Shown: positions 9,091 to 17,921, counted from the stretch's first letter. The stretch is 64,000 nucleotides of DNA from an uncultured Aquimarina sp. (GCA_947503135.1 CANNCQ010000011.1:1-64000), one strand, 5' to 3'. Translations and numbers: made by a program. The notes: generated by a model not told the origin, from the sequence alone.

Positions 9091-9124
9091 AAAAAGAGGC
9101 TATCTGGAAAGATAGCCTCTTTTT
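9091..9124 (+). terminator. Terminator with GAGGC stem
   Basis: Fifteen-base arms around loop GGAA (core GAGGCTATCT) are followed by T6. It lies 28 bases past the small secreted protein gene. Confidence 0.85.
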
Positions 9125-9126
9125 TG

Positions 9127-9170
9127 TTAAAACTGTTTAGCTTTAGTTATGAGTCGGAACGATGTCTTTT
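9127..9170 (+). repeat. About 40-base repeat following a GAGGC terminator (copy 1)
   Basis: The segment following the hairpin (CTTTAGTTATGAGTCGGAAC, then GATGTCTTTT) is nearly the same as 16,260-16,300 (CTTTAGCGATGAGTCGAAAC, then GATGCCTTTT). That copy also lies directly after a GAGGC hairpin. Its origin is unknown. Confidence 0.6.
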
Positions 9171-9374
9171 CGTTACATTACTATTCTTTTTACCCGCTCT
9201 TTCAAACATCCAAATTAACCATTCTTTTCGGCTTTCTTGCTGGTTGGCTTCTATCGACTTTATCATTTTCCTAGCAGTAAACCCTTTTAAATCTCTAATT
9301 GAACCAAAAGGATCTTCTTTTGAAGAATGAAAAATTAATGTATGTGGCTTGGTATTATTTATACCCATATCCAT
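9147..9374 (-). pseudogene. Fragment of a REP-associated (RAYT/IS200-like) transposase
   Basis: A 75-codon open frame resembles only the middle of a Y1-type transposase: SIRDLKGFTARKMIKSIEANQQ followed by ESRKEWLIWMFERAGKKNSN. The catalytic N-terminal HUH part and the C-terminal half are missing, and the frame ends in the 40-base intergenic repeat. The nearby GC-rich hairpin at 9389 suits a REP/RAYT relic. Confidence 0.65.
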
Positions 9375-9388
9375 AGATCCCCCGCTGC

Positions 9389-9403
9389 TGCGAGCGTCTC
9401 GCT
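9389..9403. repeat. REP-like GC hairpin
   Basis: CGAGCG, loop TCT, CGCTCG, unusually GC-rich for this window and beside the RAYT-type fragment. Only one copy is seen here. Confidence 0.4.
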
Positions 9404-9540
9404 CGTATCTACCAATTACTAATTTAAATCAATTTCTTAAACGGTATGATTCTTACAACTAAAATTTCGAGCTCCGTTGGTCACGAACAGGAAACATTTC
9501 CGCGGTATTCGCAGTATGATATACTTTTTCGGAAGAACAA

Positions 9541-9572
9541 AAAAAGCCGCTTCTGTACAGAAACGGCTTTTT
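9541..9572 (-). terminator. Terminator of the xylose operon
   Basis: Sixteen-base arms (AAAAAGCCGCTTCTGT) with one mismatch are followed on the minus strand by a T run. It lies 21 bases past the xylA stop. Confidence 0.85.
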
Positions 9573-9592
9573 CAAATAGTGATTTCGTAATA

Positions 9593-10918
9593 TTAGATAT
9601 ACTGGTTCACTATATTTTCAAATAACTCTTGCTTACCGCTAATGCTTGGTAATTCGCCATTTTGATGCGCAATTTTGTGTAAATCTTCTAACGAAAGTTT
9701 ACCTTCTTCATAAGCTTTTCCGTTTCCAGAATCGAAAGAAGAATAACGCTTTTCACGTAATTTATCATAGTCAGAATCTTGTATGATTTTATCCGCAACT
9801 AACAAGGCACGAGCAAAAGTATCTGCTCCGCCAATGTGTGCTAAAAAGATATCTTCTAAGTCTGTGGAGTTTCTTCTGATTTTTGCATCAAAGTTTACAC
9901 CACCACCTTGTAGTCCACCAGCTTTTAAGAAAACTAACATAGCCTCTGCAGTTTCCATTACGTTGTTAGGGAATTGATCGGTATCCCATCCATTTTGGTA
10001 ATCTCCACGGTTAGCATCAATACTACCTAACATACCTGCCTGTGCAGCTACGTCCATTTCGTGTTGCATAGTGTGGTTTGCTAAAGTAGCGTGGTTTACT
10101 TCTAAGTTAATTTTAAAATCGTCCTGTAAGTTGTGTTTGTTTAAGAAACCAACTACAGTAGCCGCATCAAAATCGTACTGGTGCTTTGTAGGCTCCATTG
10201 GCTTAGGCTCGATAAAGAAGTTTCCTTTAAAACCTTTACCGCGAGCGTAGTCTTTAGAGATTGTTAAAAATTGTCCCATGTGGTCCAATTCGCGTCCCAT
10301 ATCGGTATTTAATAAAGACATATAACCTTCACGACCACCCCAGAATACGTAGTTTTCACCACCAAGCTCAATAGTAGCATCTAAAGCTGCTTTTACTTGC
10401 GCTCCTGCACGTGCTACTACATCAAAATTAGGATTGGTAGACGCTCCGTTCATAAAACGTGGATTAGAGAAACAGTTAGAAGTTCCCCAAAGTAATTTAA
10501 CACCACTTTCTTTTTGCTTTTCTTTTAAGTAAGCTACAATTTCTTTTAAGCGTGCTTCAGACTCTTCAATAGTAGCGCCTTCTTGCACTAAATCAAAATC
10601 GTGGAAACAATAGTAGTCGAATCCTATTTTAGTAATAAATTCAAAAGCAGCATCTGCCTTATCTTTTGCAGCTTGAATTGGGTCTACATTTTGATCCCAC
10701 TCAAAGTTTTGCGTACCTGGTCCAAAAGGATCAGAACCTTGTCCGCAGAAAGTGTGCCAGTACGCAATTGAGAACTTGAAGTGCTCACGCATTGTTTTAC
10801 CAGCTACTACTTGGTCAGGGTTATAGTACTTGAATGCCAAAGGGTTTTTAGAATCTTTCCCTTCAAATTTAATTTCGCCAATACCTTTAAAGTATTCTTT
10901 GCTTCCTATTGTTGCCAT
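9593..10918 (-). CDS. xylA: Xylose isomerase
   Basis: Converts D-xylose to D-xylulose in the cytoplasm, using divalent metal ions. 441 residues, the length of the long (class II) isomerases. The N-terminal [29 protein letters not shown], the FHDFDL active-site strand, [14 protein letters not shown] and [17 protein letters not shown] are all characteristic. The metal and catalytic residues (E of the [10 protein letters not shown] block, H and D of [10 protein letters not shown]) are present. It is the last gene of the regulator-xylB-xylA operon, 62 bases after xylB, and is followed by a terminator. Confidence 0.97.
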   Translation of the reverse strand: MATIGSKEYFKGIGEIKFEGKDSKNPLAFKYYNPDQVVAGKTMREHFKFSIAYWHTFCGQGSDPFGPGTQNFEWDQNVDPIQAAKDKADAAFEFITKIGFDYYCFHDFDLVQEGATIEESEARLKEIVAYLKEKQKESGVKLLWGTSNCFSNPRFMNGASTNPNFDVVARAGAQVKAALDATIELGGENYVFWGGREGYMSLLNTDMGRELDHMGQFLTISKDYARGKGFKGNFFIEPKPMEPTKHQYDFDAATVVGFLNKHNLQDDFKINLEVNHATLANHTMQHEMDVAAQAGMLGSIDANRGDYQNGWDTDQFPNNVMETAEAMLVFLKAGGLQGGGVNFDAKIRRNSTDLEDIFLAHIGGADTFARALLVADKIIQDSDYDKLREKRYSSFDSGNGKAYEEGKLSLEDLHKIAHQNGELPSISGKQELFENIVNQYI

Positions 10919-10980
10919 TGCAATTGATTTTAGATTTTGCTGTTTCCTTTTTAAGGGAATTACAGCGAGATTTATTTAAC

Positions 10981-12456
10981 TTAATATTTTTCTAATTCTG
11001 TTTTCCAAGCTTTGTAAGCTTTTTGAAGCGCTTCTGCTTTCTCGGATACGGGAGTAAATTTCTTTACAAAATCATTCTCCATTACTGATTTACTTACAGC
11101 GCTAATATCTCCGTTTTTAACACCTGCAGCTCGGGCGGCCCCTACGGCCCCTGTGGTGTTGTATATTTCAATTTCTTGATTAATTAAGGTTGAAATGGTT
11201 TCAGAAAAGATTTCTGATCGAAACAAATTATCGTTACCAGCGCGAAGCACTTTGATGTTTAAGCCGTCATTATTCATAAACTCCATTCCATATACAAACG
11301 AAAATGCAATGCCTTCCAATGCAGCTCTGCATAAGTGGCCTTTATGGTGACGATTTAAATTGACGTTTAAAAATTGCGCACCAACTGTTTTGTTTTTAAG
11401 CATACGTTCTGCACCATTTCCAAAGGGTAAAATTACTACACCATCACTTCCTACAGGCACTTTTTCTGCAAGGTCATTCATTTCATTATAATCCGAAACG
11501 CCTGTGTTTTCTTTTAACCAACGGTATAAAATACCAGCACCGTTAACGCATAGTAATTTTCCTATTCGAGGGTTTTTAGTATCGTAATTTACGTGTGCAA
11601 AGTTATTTACGCGTTCGTATTCTTTACTACTTAAACTATCCGTTACCGCATAAACAACCCCCGAAGTACCGCCAGTAGCAGCAACCTCTCCGGGTTCAAA
11701 TACATTTAAAGCCAAAGCGTTGTTGGGTTGGTCACCGGCGCGGTACCTGATTTCAGTACCTACGGCTAAACCAGAAATTGAGGCCCCGTTTTCGTTTACG
11801 GTACTTTGTAGTCCAAAAGCAGGTACAATATCGGGTACGCTTTCGGTTTTAATTCCGTAATTATTTAATAATTCGGTAGAAACTTCGTTTTTGTTGAAAT
11901 CCCAAAAAATCCCTTCCGATAAACCAGTTACAGTCGAGTTGATAACGCCTGATAATCTGTATGCAATGTAATCGCCCGGTAACATAAACTTGTGTACTTT
12001 ATTAAAAAGTTCAGGCTCGTTTTCCTTTACCCACTTTAGTTTTGAAGCCGTAAAGTTGGCAGGAGAATTTAGTAAAGAGCTTGCGCAATAATTTTCTCCT
12101 AAATCTTCAAAAGCTTGTTGTCCTATACCTACAGCTCTACTATCGCACCAAATGATAGAGTCGCGTAATAATTTGCCATCGGCATCTACTAGCACTAAAC
12201 CATGCATTTGGTAAGCAATACCCACTGCCGAAATATCTGAGGCAGCAATATTGTTTTCAGCAATTAAACGCTTTGTAGCGGTGCAAATGTGCTCAAGCCA
12301 AGTGTCGGGATTTTGCTCTGCCCAACCATTTTCTTTGGCCTCTATGTGCATTTCGTTTGCAGGTTCTTGCAATACTTGAATTGCCTTTCCTGAGGCAGAC
12401 TCTACAAGAGCTGCTTTAATCGATGAACTTCCTATGTCGTAACCTATATAATACAT
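10981..12456 (-). CDS. xylB: Xylulokinase
   Basis: Phosphorylates D-xylulose to D-xylulose 5-phosphate for the pentose phosphate pathway. 491 residues of the FGGY kinase fold: GYDIGSSSIKAALVE (phosphate 1 motif), AVGIAYQMHGLVLVD, then DQPNNALALNVFEPGEVAATGGTSGVVYAV and the C-terminal GNDNLFRSEIFSETISTLINQEIE. It follows the regulator gene with a single base between stop and start, so translation is probably coupled. No xylose transporter lies in the window. Confidence 0.96.
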   Translation of the reverse strand: MYYIGYDIGSSSIKAALVESASGKAIQVLQEPANEMHIEAKENGWAEQNPDTWLEHICTATKRLIAENNIAASDISAVGIAYQMHGLVLVDADGKLLRDSIIWCDSRAVGIGQQAFEDLGENYCASSLLNSPANFTASKLKWVKENEPELFNKVHKFMLPGDYIAYRLSGVINSTVTGLSEGIFWDFNKNEVSTELLNNYGIKTESVPDIVPAFGLQSTVNENGASISGLAVGTEIRYRAGDQPNNALALNVFEPGEVAATGGTSGVVYAVTDSLSSKEYERVNNFAHVNYDTKNPRIGKLLCVNGAGILYRWLKENTGVSDYNEMNDLAEKVPVGSDGVVILPFGNGAERMLKNKTVGAQFLNVNLNRHHKGHLCRAALEGIAFSFVYGMEFMNNDGLNIKVLRAGNDNLFRSEIFSETISTLINQEIEIYNTTGAVGAARAAGVKNGDISAVSKSVMENDFVKKFTPVSEKAEALQKAYKAWKTELEKY

Positions 12457-12457
12457 A

Positions 12458-13453
12458 TTAGATGGATTGTCTTTTTATAAATGTTGTTGGAATAATTTGT
12501 TGAATATTTTCTTCGCCTAATACAAATTCAGCAGCACGTTTTCCCATAAGTTCAAAGTCTGTAGAAATAACAGATATGCCGTTTTGTATAAATTTTTTCA
12601 TAGGAGTTTCATTGTACGAAATAAGTCCTAATTCTTCTCCTATTACTATATTTTTGGCGTTACACTCAGAAAGAATATAGCCTAAACTACGTTCACTAAC
12701 ACAAATATAAAGTGCATTTTTTTGTAGTTCAAAGTTATTTTTACCTGTTATAGTAGTGCTTTTAAAATCATTTTTATTGCAAAACGAATTGAAGTAATTT
12801 ATGATTGTTTCAGGGTGATTGGTGTAATTTGGATATACTAAATTTAGTGTATTGTATTTTTTTAGATGGGGTAAAGCTTCTGTTAAACTATTTTCAAAGG
12901 CTTTTCCAAAATCTTGAGATATTACATTATTGGTATTTGTATCGAAAGTATTCCAGTCAATAATCAATAAATTGTCGTTTGGGATTTTAGATAAAGATAA
13001 TTTTACTTTATCGTTGTTAAAAGGCATAATTACATAGTTCGAGTACTGACCGACGCTATCTTCAACTAATTTTTGAAAAATAGCAGCATTGTAATTATGA
13101 AATTGTACATCTACAATATAGTTGTCGGGTAAACTACTTGTAAAAGTATGATACATTACTTCTTTGTAAGCTTTAAAAGTATCTAACAGCAAAAAAACGC
13201 GGCGTATTTCTTTGGCAACATAATACCCTTTATTAGGTACCGAATCGATTACCCCTTGTGACTTTAATAGTTGATAACTTTTAAAAACAGTGTCTCTAGA
13301 GAGTGAAGCCTCTTCACAAAGTTGATTTACGGAAGGTAAAACATCACCGTAGCTCAATAAATTCTGAGAAATAGCAGTATTAATATTCTGTACCAATTGA
13401 CGGTATTTAGGAATATTGCTATCGTGGTTTATATAGAATAAATTTTTAGACAA
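12458..13453 (-). CDS. GntR-type regulator with sugar-binding domain, first gene of the xylose operon
   Basis: 331 residues. A GntR winged helix occupies about residues 1-75 (IPKYRQLVQNINTAISQ, then LPSVNQLCEEASLSRDTVFKSYQLL and GYYV). The rest is a LacI/periplasmic-binding-protein-like sensor (IMPFNN, LIIDWNTF, then VIGEELGLISYNE and GISVISTDFELMGKRAAEFVLG). This hybrid is common for sugar control in Bacteroidota. Its place directly before xylB and xylA implies it senses xylose or a close derivative. Repressor or activator cannot be decided from sequence. It is probably autoregulated, since it heads the operon. Confidence 0.88.
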   Translation of the reverse strand: MSKNLFYINHDSNIPKYRQLVQNINTAISQNLLSYGDVLPSVNQLCEEASLSRDTVFKSYQLLKSQGVIDSVPNKGYYVAKEIRRVFLLLDTFKAYKEVMYHTFTSSLPDNYIVDVQFHNYNAAIFQKLVEDSVGQYSNYVIMPFNNDKVKLSLSKIPNDNLLIIDWNTFDTNTNNVISQDFGKAFENSLTEALPHLKKYNTLNLVYPNYTNHPETIINYFNSFCNKNDFKSTTITGKNNFELQKNALYICVSERSLGYILSECNAKNIVIGEELGLISYNETPMKKFIQNGISVISTDFELMGKRAAEFVLGEENIQQIIPTTFIKRQSI

Positions 13454-13476
13454 ACTGTTCTGTGCTGTTATGCCTT

Positions 13477-13484
13477 CAAATATA
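13477..13484 (-). promoter_or_regulatory. TATATTTG promoter box of the xylose operon
   Basis: On the minus strand this matches TAnnTTTG and lies 24 bases before the regulator start codon. A -33 TTG at the standard distance is not evident. Confidence 0.45.
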
Positions 13485-14022
13485 TAACGTTTTTTTTTAA
13501 TAAAATGTTAAAGTTTAATGATTACTCTGTTTGTATTTTGATTAATTAATGGAATGTGAAATTATTTTTAACTCAATCCTTAAAAAGGAAATTCTTTTAT
13601 TAGAAACGATTTATACTTAGGAGAAAGCAATAGCATATATTTTTATTTATGGTATTCATAAAAACTATAAATAAAAATAATATTGACTATTGTAATATCT
13701 TTACATAAACCAATAATTATTTAGATATGAAAAATTCAAAAATTACTACTGCACTTGTTTTTATAATCATGTCATTCAGTTATGGTTATTCAAATAACAA
13801 TGATTTTTACAATAATGAATTCATTTTGTGTAACAATTGTTTAAAGGAAATTAAACAAGAATGTAGCAAAGGCATAACTGATTCAGAAGTTTTAGAATTC
13901 TCATCGCTGTATAAATACAATGCTACTGATTTTACGACATGTGATTTAGACTTGATTGATTCAAAGTACAATTTAGAAGATAAAATTAATAATAAAATAG
14001 ACGAGATCAGGTATCATGAAAA

Positions 14023-14030
14023 TCATTTAC
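14023..14030. repeat. Left target-site duplication of the IS982-type element
   Basis: TCATTTAC directly abuts the left terminal repeat and is repeated exactly at 15,000-15,007. Eight bases fits the usual duplication range of IS982 elements. Confidence 0.88.
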
Positions 14031-14999
14031 ACCCGTTGTGCATTTTAAACAATGCTAATTTTGATATTATTAATTTTTCTATCAAAGATAAATTTGTTGA
14101 TATATTGAATCATGGTCATTGCTGTAATTTTGGATAATACTCTAGTTTTAAACCCATCAAAAGTCTTTGCATAGTTTCTTCGAATCATAAATTGATCACA
14201 TAATTGTGAAAACAATGTTTCTATGCGCTTTCTTGATTTCCTAAAGACATAGGGTTGTTTTTTGTAATTACTTTGATTTATCCGCATTGGGACGTCAAGC
14301 TTTATATTTGCTTTTTCAAATAAATCAAGTTGATATTGAGCAGAAAGATATCCTCTATCTCCAATTAGTGTACAGTCTTTAATTTGGTGTTGAATATCTT
14401 TTAGATAATTGATGTCATGAACCGATGCAGGACTAATATCAAAGCTTTTGAATACTTCTTTTACAGAACAAACGGCATGTAGTTTATAGCCGTAATACCT
14501 AGAGTTTTGAGAAGCGCAATAGCCTTTATTGGGAGAAGAAATAGTGCTTTCTTTACAAATTTTAGAGCGATTACTTCTAGCTTCTTTACATATTTCTAAG
14601 GGCATACTGTCAACAATGAAACAATCTTCAAATTCATTAAAAGTATTTGAAAGTTTAACTCTAATATTTTCTATATAAGGAAACAAACCTCTTTTTCTTC
14701 GGTTATAAACGCTGCGCTCTATTTTGCTAGATAATTCTGGAGGTAGTTTCCTAAACAAGTCACATTCACTATCAAAACCTAAGTATTCTAATAGCTACTA
14801 AGGCTAAGTCTGAAAGTCTGGGCTTACGTCTTTGATAAAGGAGCAAGTCTTCGTTTGAAATAAGCTTTAGAACCTCGTATATTTTGTCGAAATTTGATAA
14901 AAGTTGTACATGTTAGATCGTTGTGTGGTAACTACAATTTACTGCTATATAGCAGAATGCTCAACTTTTTTATTCTTTAAATCATAATGCACTACGGGT
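14031..14999 (-). mobile_element. IS982-family insertion sequence, 969 bp
   Basis: The ends are imperfect inverted repeats. The left end reads ACCCGTTGTGCATTTTAAA and the right end, read inward on the minus strand, reads ACCCGTAGTGCATTATGAT. An exact 8-bp duplication flanks it. The interior carries one transposase gene on the minus strand, which is frameshifted, so the copy cannot move by itself. The intact ends and duplication show the insertion is fairly recent compared with the other IS relics in this window. Confidence 0.88.
14045..14911 (-). pseudogene. Frameshifted IS982-family transposase
   Basis: The C-terminal 237 codons are open: FVIDS-type catalytic strand (FEDCFIVDSMPLEIC), YYGYKLHAV, then LIGDRGYLSAQ and the end motif RKRIETLFSQLCDQFMIRRN. 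This is the DDE transposase of IS982. The N-terminal part (NFDKIYEVLKLISNEDLLLY, then RRKPRLSDLALVAI) lies in another frame, joining near 14,785-14,800, and a proper start codon in that frame is missing. At least one and probably two frameshifts inactivate it. Confidence 0.85.
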
Positions 15000-15007
15000 T
15001 CATTTAC
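15000..15007. repeat. Right target-site duplication of the IS982-type element
   Basis: TCATTTAC, identical to 14,023-14,030. Confidence 0.88.
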
Positions 15008-15234
15008 ATAAAATTGTATACGATATCAAAAAGAAACATAAGTATATGATTACAAACAATACTAATGCATCGTTTAATTATGTAGTAGTTTTTGATTCAA
15101 GCTCTACTCACCATCAAGAAATAATTGATTACGGGATAAAATTGAAATTATAATACCAGTGACTTTTTGTGTTGAAGATAACGAGTTGACATGGTCTCGA
15201 AAAGAGTTTTATTAATAATTTAAAAAACACTGTT

Positions 15235-15648
15235 ATGAAAAATATACTATTAGCATCTATAATTTTATTGTTTATGAATAGTAATGCTCAAGATAGAGAG
15301 GGAAGTATCAACTTTTTTGATCCTTCAAGTAAAGTTGTTTTTACAAACTCAATTTTATTAAAGGATATAGGTGAAATAAAAACAACCTTAGATATTTATT
15401 CATTAGGATATCAATATAGGTTTCCTAAAATTGAACATCAAATTTATCCTAACCCTGTTAATATTGGTGATTATGTAACTATTAGTCCAGTAAAATTAGG
15501 AGAGGTAATTTCAATTTTTGAACCTACAGGTACTTTTGTTAAAAGTCAAACTATTGATATAGACAAACGCATAAACACATTGGATTTGAAAAAAGGAGAA
15601 TATATAGTCAATACACAAACAGCTGTTTTAAAGTTAATAGTTGAATAG
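15235..15648 (+). CDS. Small secreted protein with T9SS type A sorting domain
   Basis: 137 residues. A signal peptide ends near NSNAQ (residues 1-19) and a short region of about 45 residues follows. From YPNPVNIGDYVTI (residue about 71) to the end is a canonical type IX secretion C-terminal sorting domain (VISIFEPTGTFV, NTLDLKKGEYIV). The cargo part is too short for an enzyme, so this may be a small surface protein. It lies 81 bases after the rebuilt stop of the IS-split gene and on the same strand, so the two may once have been cotranscribed. Confidence 0.72.
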   Translation: MKNILLASIILLFMNSNAQDREGSINFFDPSSKVVFTNSILLKDIGEIKTTLDIYSLGYQYRFPKIEHQIYPNPVNIGDYVTISPVKLGEVISIFEPTGTFVKSQTIDIDKRINTLDLKKGEYIVNTQTAVLKLIVE

Positions 15649-15790
15649 TTTCTTCAAAAACATTGAAATTTATGATAAATGGAGATATTCATAATTAATT
15701 AAGTAATACTCTAAAATAATTTCACTAATTTGTTTTCAATTAAGGCACAGTATTTGAAATGTAAAACTAAATCTAAATTTAACCTATATT

Positions 15791-16201
15791 ATGAAAAAAG
15801 TAATTTTAGCCGCACTATTATTATTGAGCTCAACATCTATTTTTGCTCAGTTAGACACCAAGCAACTAGCTAAAGAGTTTGATGATATGTTTATTTTGGC
15901 AGAAAGAGTAGCTGAACAAACAGATAAAGTTGTTGCTGATGAAGAAAAAGGAATCGGATTTAAAAAATCTAGTGGAATTATCTTGTTAGAAAAAACCGTA
16001 GACAAAAGGTCTAATGCAAATACTCAGTATTTGTTTAAATTGGTAAAGTCAAATGGAAAAAAAATTCCATTAGATAAAGTACCTGCTGAAAAGGTGATCA
16101 AAAAATTTAACTCAACATTAATGGACTTAGAGGCTAAGCTAAAAGAGCAGCATGCTGAGGAAGTTGAAGATTTATTAAATTCATTGTTGAACGGATTGTA
16201 A
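15791..16201 (+). CDS. Small exported protein of unknown function
   Basis: 136 residues with a signal peptide (MKKVILAALLLLSSTSIFAQ). The rest is mostly charged and helical, with a predicted coiled-coil-like C-terminus (LMDLEAKLKEQHAEEVEDLL). I recognise no family motif. It has its own strong hairpin downstream and a 140-base upstream gap, so it is probably monocistronic. Confidence 0.6.
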   Translation: MKKVILAALLLLSSTSIFAQLDTKQLAKEFDDMFILAERVAEQTDKVVADEEKGIGFKKSSGIILLEKTVDKRSNANTQYLFKLVKSNGKKIPLDKVPAEKVIKKFNSTLMDLEAKLKEQHAEEVEDLLNSLLNGL

Positions 16202-16212
16202 AAATCCAAACT

Positions 16213-16268
16213 AAAATTTTAACCAAAAGAGGCTGTTTTAAAAGACAGCCTCTTTTGGTTAAAATTTT
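16213..16268 (+). terminator. Terminator with a 24-bp perfect stem
   Basis: Arms of 24 bases (inner part AACCAAAAGAGGCTGT) surround an eight-base loop, TTTAAAAG. The stem is A/T at its base with a GAGGCTGT core. It begins 12 bases past the stop of the small exported protein gene. Confidence 0.8.
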
Positions 16269-16300
16269 AACTTTAGCGATGAGTCGAAACGATGCCTTTT
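16260..16300 (+). repeat. About 40-base repeat following a GAGGC terminator (copy 2)
   Basis: Near-identical to 9,127-9,170 over CTTTAGnnATGAGTCGnAAC and GATGnCTTTT, and like that copy directly follows a GAGGC hairpin. Confidence 0.6.
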
Positions 16301-16347
16301 AAGGCACATTCAGCGAATAGCTTAGTTTTATATAATAGTTGAATAAA

Positions 16348-16382
16348 AAATCCAAGATTATCGATTTTCGAGTCTTGGATTT
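16348..16382. terminator. Hairpin with AAATCCAAGA arms
   Basis: Ten-base arms separated by 15 bases, with A and T runs outside, so it could stop transcripts of either strand. It lies just outside the left IS256 remnant. Confidence 0.5.
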
Positions 16383-16404
16383 TCTATTTAGGGCTTATTG
16401 ATAT

Positions 16405-16460
16405 GGACACTACCCTAAAAAGTGTGTAAAGATTAGGTTTTATCTCAATATAGAGTTGAA
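16405..16460 (-). mobile_element. Right-end remnant of an IS256-family element
   Basis: GGACACTACCCTAAAAAGTG at the outer edge matches the right end of the IS256 relic at 37.7 kb (GGACACAATACTAAAAAGTG read inward). TAGAGTTGAA at 16,451-16,460 corresponds to the very end of the transposase gene there. Only about 56 bases remain. The orientation is opposite to the other copy. Confidence 0.7.
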
Positions 16461-16493
16461 ATCACTTATCATTGATTTAATGTAGTGGCTTAC

Positions 16494-17186
16494 TTATTCT
16501 ACAAACTTGTACCCAACACCTTTTATTGTTTTAAAGCTTTCGTCCCCAATTTTTTCTCTTAGTTTACGTATATGTACATCTATAGTCCGCCCACCTACAA
16601 CAACTTCTTCACCCCAAACTTTGTGTAGAATATCTTCTCTTTTAAAAACTTTACCCGGCCTAGAGGCCAATAAAGCCAAAAGCTCAAACTCTTTTCTAGG
16701 TAAAACCAACTCTTTTTTATTAGAAATTACCTTATACTCATCCCTATTAATTATTAATTTGCCAACTTTAATAGTATTGTTAGCTTCTGTAGCAGAGGTT
16801 TCGTTGTTGAATCGACGTAACAGAGCTTGTACTTTACTAATCAAAACCTTCGGCCTTATAGGTTTGGTTATGTAATCATCTGCTCCTGCATTAAAACCAG
16901 CTACTTGCGAATAATCTTCGCCTCGGGCAGATAAAAACGTTATTATAGTATTGTCCAAATCTTTTATTTGACGAAGTTTTTCGCAAGCTTCCATACCATC
17001 CATTTCGGGCATCATAACATCTAATATTACCAAATGGGGTAAATGTTTTTTTGCTTTTTTCAAAGCTTCAATTCCATTTTCCGCAGTAATCACATTATAA
17101 CCTTCATCTTTTAAGTTATAACTAATAATCTCCAAAATATCTGGCTCATCATCCACTAATAGTATAGTAATCTCTTTTTTATTCAT
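16494..17186 (-). CDS. OmpR/PhoB-type response regulator
   Basis: 230 residues from the ATG at 17,186; a TTG at 17,204 would add six residues and is less likely. The receiver domain has the acidic pocket VDDEP, phosphoacceptor Asp56 (LVILDVMMPEMDG) and Lys108 (DDYITKPIRPK). The C-terminal winged helix runs from about 130 (RKEFELLALLASRPGKVFKR, VVGGRTIDVHIRKLREKIG, GVGYKFVE). The closest type is PhoB. Its probable kinase is not adjacent but at 37,768, and the junctions suggest the two were one operon split by an IS256-mediated inversion. The PiT phosphate transporter nearby fits phosphate control, which is inferred. Confidence 0.92.
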   Translation of the reverse strand: MNKKEITILLVDDEPDILEIISYNLKDEGYNVITAENGIEALKKAKKHLPHLVILDVMMPEMDGMEACEKLRQIKDLDNTIITFLSARGEDYSQVAGFNAGADDYITKPIRPKVLISKVQALLRRFNNETSATEANNTIKVGKLIINRDEYKVISNKKELVLPRKEFELLALLASRPGKVFKREDILHKVWGEEVVVGGRTIDVHIRKLREKIGDESFKTIKGVGYKFVE

Positions 17187-17335
17187 CAAATTTATTATTG
17201 TCAAAACATATTTTAATAAATATAATATTAATATACTTTAAATGATAATCGGAATAATATAGCGGCAATTTGAATGCTTTTTAATTTAAATTCATTGTAA
17301 ACATTAATGATGAATCATCTAAAATCACGATAAAT

Positions 17336-17404
17336 TAACATTAAATTTACATTTTAACTATCTGTATTTTAGTTATTTACATTTTTAATGTAAATTTAAT
17401 GTTA
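17336..17404. repeat. Large inverted repeat between the regulator and the divergent YwqK-like gene
   Basis: Perfect 18-base arms (TAACATTAAATTTACATT at 17,336-17,353 and its complement at 17,387-17,404) enclose a second short inverted pair, TAACTA/TAGTTA. The element lies in the divergent promoter region, 57 bases from the start at 17,461. It could be an operator, for instance for the adjacent regulator, or a small non-autonomous element. Confidence 0.55.
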
Positions 17405-17460
17405 TGTTATTGTAAATTTTACTTATCTTTATATCATAGTTAATTTAAATTTTTGATCGT

Positions 17461-17820
17461 ATGAAAAAGTCACTTATAATATTTGCAACATTAATTACTG
17501 GATTATTAACTGCCCAAAACGTTAAGCCTATTTACGAAAAGGCAGACAACAATACTATAAAAGGAACATTTTACCACGAAAATGGTAAAGTTCAACAACA
17601 AGGTTTTTACAAGGATGGTAAGTTACATGGTGAATGGATCTCTTATAATGCCGAGGGTGAAAAAATAGCAAAAGGAACTTATGATAAAGGAATTAAAGTT
17701 GGCACTTGGTTTTTCTATGACGGAAGTAACCTTTCCGAAATTAGTTACAATGATAATAAAATTGCCTCTGTAAAAACTTGGAAAGAAAACAGCAATGTAG
17801 TTGCTAATTTCAGAAAATAA
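17461..17820 (+). CDS. Secreted YwqK/MORN-repeat protein
   Basis: 119 residues. A signal peptide (to about residue 19, LLTAQ) is followed by three to four MORN-like repeats: GTFYHENGKVQQQGFYKDGK, GEWISYNAEGEKIAKGTYDKG and GTWFFYDGSNLSEI. Databases often call these YwqK-family antitoxins, but there is no toxin partner here and a signal peptide argues for an envelope role. It is divergent from the response regulator and followed by a strong terminator, so it is a single-gene unit. Confidence 0.8.
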   Translation: MKKSLIIFATLITGLLTAQNVKPIYEKADNNTIKGTFYHENGKVQQQGFYKDGKLHGEWISYNAEGEKIAKGTYDKGIKVGTWFFYDGSNLSEISYNDNKIASVKTWKENSNVVANFRK

Positions 17821-17834
17821 TAATTACATACTTT

Positions 17835-17872
17835 AAAAGAGGCGATTATCACTTGTGATAATCGCCTCTTTT
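17835..17872 (+). terminator. Bidirectional terminator between the YwqK-like and PiT genes
   Basis: Perfect 18-base arms (AAAAGAGGCGATTATCAC) enclose two bases (TT), with an A run and a T run at the base. It serves the plus-strand YwqK-like gene and possibly the minus-strand PiT gene, which ends at 17,922. Confidence 0.88.
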
Positions 17873-17921
17873 ATTTAAAAATATTTCTTCTATAAAAATA
17901 TCAGTTTAAAAACATTAGTAA

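Larger units (their letters stand above)
13727..15153 (+). pseudogene. Secreted-protein gene split by an IS982-type element
   Basis: The frame begins with a signal peptide (MKNSKITTALVFIIMSFSYG) and a CNNCLKEIKQEC stretch. It runs 101 codons to the target site at 14,030, where the IS begins. The following residues up to 14,137 are encoded by IS DNA. If the element and one 8-bp duplication are removed, codon 102 (CAT) is rebuilt from 14,030 and 15,008-15,009. The frame then continues through NASFNYVVVFDSSSTHHQE to a stop at 15,151-15,153, giving 149 residues. I know no family for it. A TATCTTTA promoter-like box lies near 13,693. The present product would be truncated with an IS-encoded tail. 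Confidence 0.8.

Noticed and set aside
14031..14137. C-terminal part of the frame starting at 13,727 as native protein
   Set aside because: These codons are encoded by the IS982 element, so they are an accident of the insertion.
17461..17820. Toxin-antitoxin system, as the common database name YwqK-family antitoxin would suggest
   Set aside because: There is no adjacent toxin, and the signal peptide and MORN-like repeats point to an envelope protein.
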